This document shows positions 57,593-64,000 of a stretch of DNA of 64,000 nucleotides, piece by piece. The translations under genes were made by a program, and so were the position numbers. The notes under the pieces are model-generated. The model saw nothing but the letters and a program-made list of their open reading frames with translations, did no database searches and was not told the DNA's origin. How positions within the stretch are numbered: position 1 is the first letter of the stretch; the number at the start of each line of letters is the position of its first letter. Source of the stretch: Pohlia nutans. Its lineage: Eukaryota > Streptophyta > Bryopsida > Bryales > Mniaceae. The stretch is taken from contig CM040101.1 of NCBI GenBank assembly GCA_022496805.1, positions 2,234,501 through 2,298,500 on the forward strand, read 5' to 3'.

Positions 57593-59526
57593 CTGTAGTT
57601 CATGTATTGAATAGCCAATTCTGTTACGTTGTTAAGAGACAAGTCTATCCCCATAGATTGCGCATTCCTTGATAGTCTTCCTATAAATTCCATGTCGCTT
57701 AAATCCATTTTGCTTGATGATATCCCCATAAAAAAATCCACACCCCAGTACGCACTGTCAAGAAAGATCAAATTAGAGACAAACCAAAGAACCACATAAT
57801 TTCAAAATTAAGATTAGTGCTACGGCATGCTCAGCTACAGATCCTCCATTCTAAAGCAAAGGACAAATTCCTTACACCGAACTGTAAAATAGCTTGTGGG
57901 CTGCATCTATCTATGTTCATCAAAATATATCACCATGAGACTCAATCCACAAAGCCTCTTAAGCAAGCTAGCAATTGATACTTACATGTGTTTGCAAATT
58001 TAACCCAACAATTACATACATGAGTAAACACCTTCAATCTAACATCGCATAATAGAGCAATGGGAGTCGACACCCTTTTGCAATGAAACGACAACATGGT
58101 CACAATTAGACCACCTTCAGTCTAACATTGCATAATAGAGCAATGGGAGTCGACACCATTTTGCAATGAAAGAGCAACATGGATACAATTAGAAACTGAG
58201 TTTCTCACACGATAGTGTCAAAATTCATGAATTACAAACTGCATTCCTTCATTAGAGAAGAACGTTGTTATAAGTGAAGACTCTCTTTCGATCCAAGTTT
58301 CATAAGGGTGCTCCATTTCACTGCTCTATTTCTATTTCCTCGCGGTAATCCCAAACCAGTCTCCAATATTATCAACAGCTCCCCATCACAAGAGATTTAG
58401 TGTAGTTGGTAAATAATTTAATAGTCTTACAAAGGTAACTTAATGAAAGTCATCCAAAATTATGTGAAAAAGTTGCAAGGCTTCAAATTTGTTCGTGATT
58501 CAATTTCTGGACGCTGGGACGTTAAGGGGTTAAGAATGTTATAGAAGATTTCACAGGTAATTATGAGAAAGTCAACCAATTCTATTGAAAAAGATGCTTG
58601 TAAAGGAAATGACATGGTTAATTAGTTAGACTTACAGTCCAAGGTTTGGTTTGTCTGAACTTCTCGTTCAAAATTCCAGATCAGCACACTCAGGAATTAA
58701 GAAGTGTCTCTCTACAATATGCTGGATAATCACCACTTTTAAAAGCCTAAGAAATCTGTTTCAAAATAATAATTGTAACTGTCAGTACGTCTACATATCA
58801 GACAGGTCTCAACCGGCTAGAATGTAGTGCACTCCCTGAGACGATAATCGGGATGTACAAGTATCTCCGTATAGATTATAAAAACGAACTGTTTTAAGTC
58901 ATGAGAATCGCGTAGCAAATGAAGTTCAGTTTCCTAACTTACTCAGCCCCATTCGATTGTAACTACAAAGCTAAAGGTTCTCACCTAGCCGATGCAATCA
59001 ATTTCGTAAAACTCTTGTCCCTTCTAACTAAATGTAGTTCTGGGGAGAGAAAAACCCACGGACCTGCAAATTGATATCCACTCTCATCCGACTCGCAACG
59101 AGGCTCGTTGATATGCTCCCCCGACAGGATCGTAGAGGCATCCCGGTACGCCACTTCCGTGATTGTATTCACCCTCGTTAGCACTCCCTGCTCGCACGCA
59201 GAACAAGAGAAAACTGAGCACCGGAGCAGTAATTTTTTTCACGGGAGTCTAACTGGCGGTTTGAAAATTGAAATAGAGTATGAGTGGTGTGCTTTACCAG
59301 CAATCGCAATAGGAGTGCACAGTACGTACAGAAATCGATTTCAGTGTGCTGGCCGTTGAGGATGAAGTGAGTTGCGAATTGCTGCATGTAACTCGCGGGA
59401 TTGGCACTCTGCGAACTGACGGAATTCTGATTCACTCGCAAGCTGTAGGAAGCCTTCCAAAACAACCTCCAGCAAGTGCTTCCAGTCCAGTGACTTCACG
59501 TACACTGCCATTTCCTTGATCCATCT
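57593..59526 (-). CDS. Exons of an unrecognised gene
   Basis: A first visible exon starts at 59526 after TTGTTGCAG and reads [20 protein letters not shown] ... [20 protein letters not shown]. The DNA then makes equally good sense in the next frame ([20 protein letters not shown]) to a donor at 59330. The next exon (59183 or 59187 to 58985) reads [20 protein letters not shown] ... [20 protein letters not shown]. The third (57754-57593) reads [20 protein letters not shown] ... [13 protein letters not shown] and ends at GTAAGT. The second and third join in phase. The 5' exon and 3' end were not found. The frame conflict in the first exon may be a frameshift, a wrong splice choice or a sequencing error. 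Family unknown. Confidence 0.5.
58029..58195. repeat. Two tandem copies of an 83-bp unit
   Basis: The unit containing GCATAATAGAGCAATGGGAG and TTTTGCAATGAAA begins at about 58029 and again at about 58112. It lies in the intron between two exons of the unrecognised gene. Confidence 0.75.
58370..58535. mobile_element. TTAA-element remnant related to 13571-13889
   Basis: It shares AATATTATCAACAG and CCCCATCACAAGAGATTTA with the 13571-13889 element and ends GGGACGTTAAGGGGTTAA. The left end is missing. Confidence 0.65.
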
Positions 59527-59599
59527 CTGCAACAACGATTTAAAGATTGTAGAAAGGGCTGCAAATGACATTGCTGAAGATATGGAACTGCCTATGATT

Positions 59600-61291
59600 T
59601 AAAACACGTATAAAGAACGAAAAGAGAGGATAACTACAGGATAGCTCCAACATAGACACTTAAATCACAGTGTAACTGGTCCGTTTTAGCTGTGCTAAAG
59701 CTCTACTTGAAGGTAAGTTAATACAGAACGACCATGAACGATATGTAGAACTATGTCTCTATCAAGCCAAAGCAGATTTATTGCTTTTACCCGAGTCACA
59801 TTTGGTGGATGTGCGGAAAATTCTATCAGAGCAACAGCTAGAAGTGGGTAGAGTGAAGAGCTTTCAAGAGATGTAACTCTAGCCTGCCCCGTTGACAGCA
59901 ACTGCCCCGTTGAAACTCCTCGCGTGTGATCGAGCTTGCGAGCGGAAGTGTAGCTGCAGGAAGGACGGAAGGAAGGAACAGCAGCACTTGCAACACGAGC
60001 TAGGATCAGCACAAGGAATTGAAGAGCCCGGCGTGAATGCCCTAAATTACAACAGTGCAGACTCGGATCAACACAATGCGGAGCGTCAACACCAGCACAT
60101 AGGGCGCGCAAGAAACGTAGACCTGAGAGAAGAAAGATCAAGGGAGAATTGACTCACTGTGGGTTGCGGTACTTGTCTCTGACAGGGTTTTGCAAGGCTG
60201 GCTGGCTGGTCGACACTGTGCACACGTTTTGGCTGGCTGGTCGACACAAATGTACGTGGGCTAATCATCAACACCAACCTGGAAGCACGAGCAAAGAGAG
60301 TTCAGGAGAAGCACGAGCCAAGCATCGACAGCAAGCAATCAAAAATCCAATCAAAAGCTCCTTGCTTTAAAGTCATTAAATAATTTACTATCTACACTCT
60401 GGTCTGTTGCAGTAATTGTGTCCACTCAAGAATTAGTACCTCGTCACATTACAGAAACAGTCTCTGTGACGGAGCAGGTGGGATATGGCAGGGCTAGCCA
60501 GCGATGGCGAAGAGAGCTCTGCAAGAGAACAAGCAATGAAACTAGATGCAGCAGATTAGAAGCCATGGAAGAGAATGCAGCAAATGGGCAACATGAGGTG
60601 GCAATTGGGCTGACTTGGCGGTCCACGTAGACACTTTGAATGGACGGTGTGTGCAAGTGCTGAAGAAGATGCGCCGCCAAACTAAGTTTAGGCACCCAAG
60701 CACTCAGCACCACCTTCTATTTGTTCTAGTCTGTCCAGAGATTTTTGTGCAATTTTTCAATTTTCGTACATGTGTCACCAATGTAATAACAAACAGTATA
60801 CACTGATTATCCCATTTAGTGTGTGGGACCAATACTCGAGGCACTCACTATTTTCCAAATCTCATAATTAGTGAGGATCGCAATTTTTACTGAGTGGCAA
60901 ATACCTTCATATCATGCTAATTTTACATCATTGTGATGATCAGTATCACCTTCACTAATTTCTCACATGCACGTTAAACCCCCCTTACTAAATGGGATAA
61001 ACAATGGTGTAGCATTATACAGTTTAAATGAAGTTGTCATAACTTAATGATAATTTCCTCAAATGGATCAAAAAATGTCAACATGGATAAATGTTTTCTA
61101 AAAATAATTTATCTTTTTGGTTATATTTCGCCCACAAAATGTGGTAGCTCTATCCATGTGGACAAAGACTAAAGTAAACCCTATTACCACCTTCGCACAT
61201 GTTTCCAATTCTACTTGGTCTCATCTGTTGGTGGTATACATTCTAAACCAAAAATGTCTACTATTGGTACTTGAGGGTGGAATTGGAAACA
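59600..61291. other. No gene recognised; probable 5' region of the unrecognised minus-strand gene
   Basis: Moderately GC-rich sequence at 59880-60720 with short direct repeats (GGCTGGCTGGTCGACAC at about 60196 and 60229). Open frames here have no domain signature. Confidence 0.35.
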
Positions 61292-61618
61292 ACACTTCTT
61301 TTGTTAAAAGTGCACGTGCCATATAAAAAGTGCACATGCTGAAATTTTGTACCTTTGAAGAAAGTTTTGTCATCTTTTACCTATAAAGTGCCAAAATTGA
61401 AATGTACATTACATAAAAAGATATGTAGTGCGAATTTTAAAGGGGGGTGGGTATGTTCCTACCCTCCTCTCTTTAAAATTAAAAGGAATGTAGTGCAAAT
61501 TTTAAAAGGGGGGTGGGTTTGCTCCCACCCCCTCCCTTTTTAATAAAAAAAAAATGCAGTGCACATGGCACTAAAAAATAGTGCACATGGCTATGTGCAC
61601 TTTTATCAAAACAAGTGT
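61292..61618. mobile_element. MITE, second copy of the ACACTTGTTT family
   Basis: The ends are ACACTTCTTTTGTTAAAAGT and ACTTTTATCAAAACAAGTGT. Inside are tandem GGGGGGTGGGTATGTTCCTA-type units as in 57102-57489. Confidence 0.8.
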
Positions 61619-64000
61619 TAAACATGGTGGTACTAGGTTAGTGTACCGTACTTGAAAATTTTACACTCCTTCATTGAGAGTTCACTTCAATGTTCGGGGA
61701 GAATCGATCGTTGATCCTAAATCAGCTAACAAACGTTTAGTTAAAACTATACCACATTTCGTCAAAATCGACCTACCACACTCCAAAAGTAATAGCGAGA
61801 GTTTTCCTTTTCAATAGAGAGAGATCCCCAATTTTTCTACAGTGCTCTTATTTCACAAATAGGAACATTGTATAAAAAATGGAGACCTATCTCTATTGAG
61901 AAGGGCAACACTCCACATTACTTTTTCAATCGGGTAGTTCAGTTTTAACGAAATATGGTTCAGTTTTAATGGAATGTGTGTTCAGTTGGATGAAACTTAA
62001 TCAAGTTCAAAATCTTAGAAAAAAAAAATCCTCATTTGAGGGTAGAATCCGTCGTTGTTTTTAAATTAGATGGATTACAGCTAATCAAGTTCAAAATTAT
62101 AAAAAAATTAAAAATTAAAAAATATCATCATTTGATAGGAAATCAATTAATATTCTCAATACTCTTAAAGCCTAGCCCCAAGTATACAACTACCGTATTA
62201 TATGGCCTTTATTATAATCACTTATGTTTCAATTTAGTCAAATCTCAAGTGATATAATTTAAATTAATGTAAGAAACTCTTGTAATTATTTATAGAAACT
62301 AAATATTCCTCAAAGACAATGATAGCATTAAAAACCTAATTAAATGAATTTTCTTAATACATGTTGCACAGTCTAAGCTACCTAATGCTTATGTCATTTA
62401 AATAAAATGGACTGATTTTAAAATTTATGCATAGGTGTTTCAATTCTTTATATACTTTGTGTAGCTTCTTATTAATAAAATGCAACTTGAAATTTTCTAC
62501 ATCATTTTTATATTTAATTTGGTCTTCACTTAATTTTTGGGTCCTTTTCTTTTATGTAATTTGATATATTTTTTACAAAAGCCGTTGTTTAAGCTGTTTT
62601 ACTGGCGATGCCCCTATGTATATTATCTCAGTTGCTTACTAGGAGGACTAGCTGAGAGAATGCTTTAAAGTACTAATTGGTCAAAGAAAATGGAGGATCT
62701 TAGTTGGTTGAGCTAAAATTTCTTTTCGGACCATAGTCCATTTCCTAGTGAGTACCATTTTCATCCTCTCCACTTTATATTGGTTCAAAACATGCCTTCG
62801 AATCACATAACATTGAGTTTACAAAAGTTTACTTTTTTGAACAACGTACTATCTTAATACAACATATATTATTTCATAGACTGTATTATATACACATTTA
62901 TATTACTTCAAAAATAAAAACTATTTAAAACCTCTAAAAAAAAAGATATAAAAAAACCTCACAGTTATGCCTTTCACTCCTAAACGTACCAAGGTGTCTT
63001 TGGAATTGACACTTTGAAAAAAAAACATGATTAAAAAATTATTGAGAAGAATATTTTGAAGTTGTTATACAAATGAAATTTCTAGATTTTGAATTTTAGA
63101 TTCCATCGGTACAGTTCGATTCACTAATACTATCACCAATATGTAATTATAAAATGTGAAATTTCATATTAAAAAGTTCTTCTACATTTGAAATTTGTAA
63201 AACTAGTATTGAATGTTTTTGGGTAAAATTTGTTGGAATGAACTTGAAATGAGATACTCTTAATCGTGGTGATTTTTTGAAATTTTTGTGTTTCTTAAAT
63301 TTATAACCTCATTTTTGCAATGCCACTTTTGAACTACAATCACTGCAGTTATGGCTAGTCAACGACTTGACATACTTTTACATTTCTAATTTTAGACAAA
63401 TATGTTATAAAGTATGACTTAATCCAACCGTTAAATAGGACAATAACTTCATGAAGAATCTCCAAAAAATTAGATGACTTTCTTCCAAGCATTGTTAAGA
63501 ACGTAGGGTGAGTTTGAATCCGTTAGTCGTGAAAAAACTGGACGCTGTGAGATTTACAAGATAACCATTTTCAATACCATCTAATATATTTTTTTATAAT
63601 TTTATTCAAATCCTATGTAACAAGTGGCAAAATTGATTTTGTCAAATTCAAAGAGAATTATCAACCTGCTAAAAAGGTAGTATCTATTAGGATTTTTATG
63701 TTTTCTTTTTTCTTTTTTCTTTCTTTCCTTAATTAAATACTGCATTAAGTTGCATGTTTTAAAGAAAATATTTTGACTAAATATATACCACAAATATATA
63801 CTCGTACCCTATTGGCAACAACTTATTGGACCTATAGCTAATACTATGGCCGATCTAATTAAAACATACAAATCTATTTATGATATTTTATGAATCCCAC
63901 TCACCCTCCACAGTTTGGTAAGCTCATGATTTGATCCTCAAGATGTCTTTTTCAAAATCTTAAGCACAAGGAAATTATGGCATTTTATTAGCCACCTTGG
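61619..64000. other. No gene recognised; F1-like remnants near 62960-63330
   Basis: Very AT-rich sequence. F1-like pieces occur (CACTCCTAAACGTACCAAGG at about 62976; CTATCACCAATATGTAAT near 63130). Nothing coding is supported. Confidence 0.4.

Overview
The window is nuclear DNA of a land plant. The protein-coding genes have GT-AG introns, and both recognised genes resemble plant versions: a glutamate decarboxylase and the beta subunit of translation factor eIF2B. The AT-rich intergenic DNA and the mix of hAT, piggyBac, LINE and CACTA-type elements do not identify a species. A bryophyte, lycophyte or fern is a reasonable guess, because piggyBac transposases are rarely described in flowering plants, but the sequence does not settle this.

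Layout. 1-9.9 kb is transposon debris: a broken hAT transposase (minus), a LINE reverse-transcriptase zinc-binding fragment (plus) split by a MITE, and several hairpin elements. 10.35-12.83 kb holds a six-exon glutamate decarboxylase gene (plus). 13-19 kb is a stack of nested elements that use the target TTAA, plus a fresh 282-bp tandem duplication. 19.7-22.9 kb holds a nine-exon eIF2B-beta gene (minus). 24-27.9 kb contains long foldbacks. 27.88-32.79 kb is an almost complete 4.9-kb piggyBac element with intact catalytic Asp motifs but one in-frame TGA. 32.8-46.7 kb is mostly small DNA elements, many of the TTAA type, and a CACTA MITE. 46.8-47.9 kb has three well-phased exons of an unrecognised minus-strand gene. 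51.0-54.1 kb has a P-loop GTPase-like gene (minus). 55.1-56.5 kb has a broken Transposase_24-like gene. 57.6-59.5 kb has exons of another unrecognised minus-strand gene. 59.6-64 kb has no clear gene.

The main result is that much of the repeat load looks like one transposition system. A piggyBac element carries termini (TTAA then CCCCTAAACGTCC) and a right subterminal segment that are shared with many short elements lacking coding capacity. The window also contains its own controls. Paralogous repeat copies preserve the pre-integration site for the piggyBac element and for a 534-bp short element, and both show a clean TTAA target duplication. The short elements are nested in each other up to three deep. 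All recognised transposase genes here are interrupted by stop codons that one C-to-T change would explain, so the local copies look silenced or decayed.

Exon models were built by eye from splice sites and frame continuity. The decarboxylase and eIF2B-beta models close perfectly in frame. The other gene models are partial.
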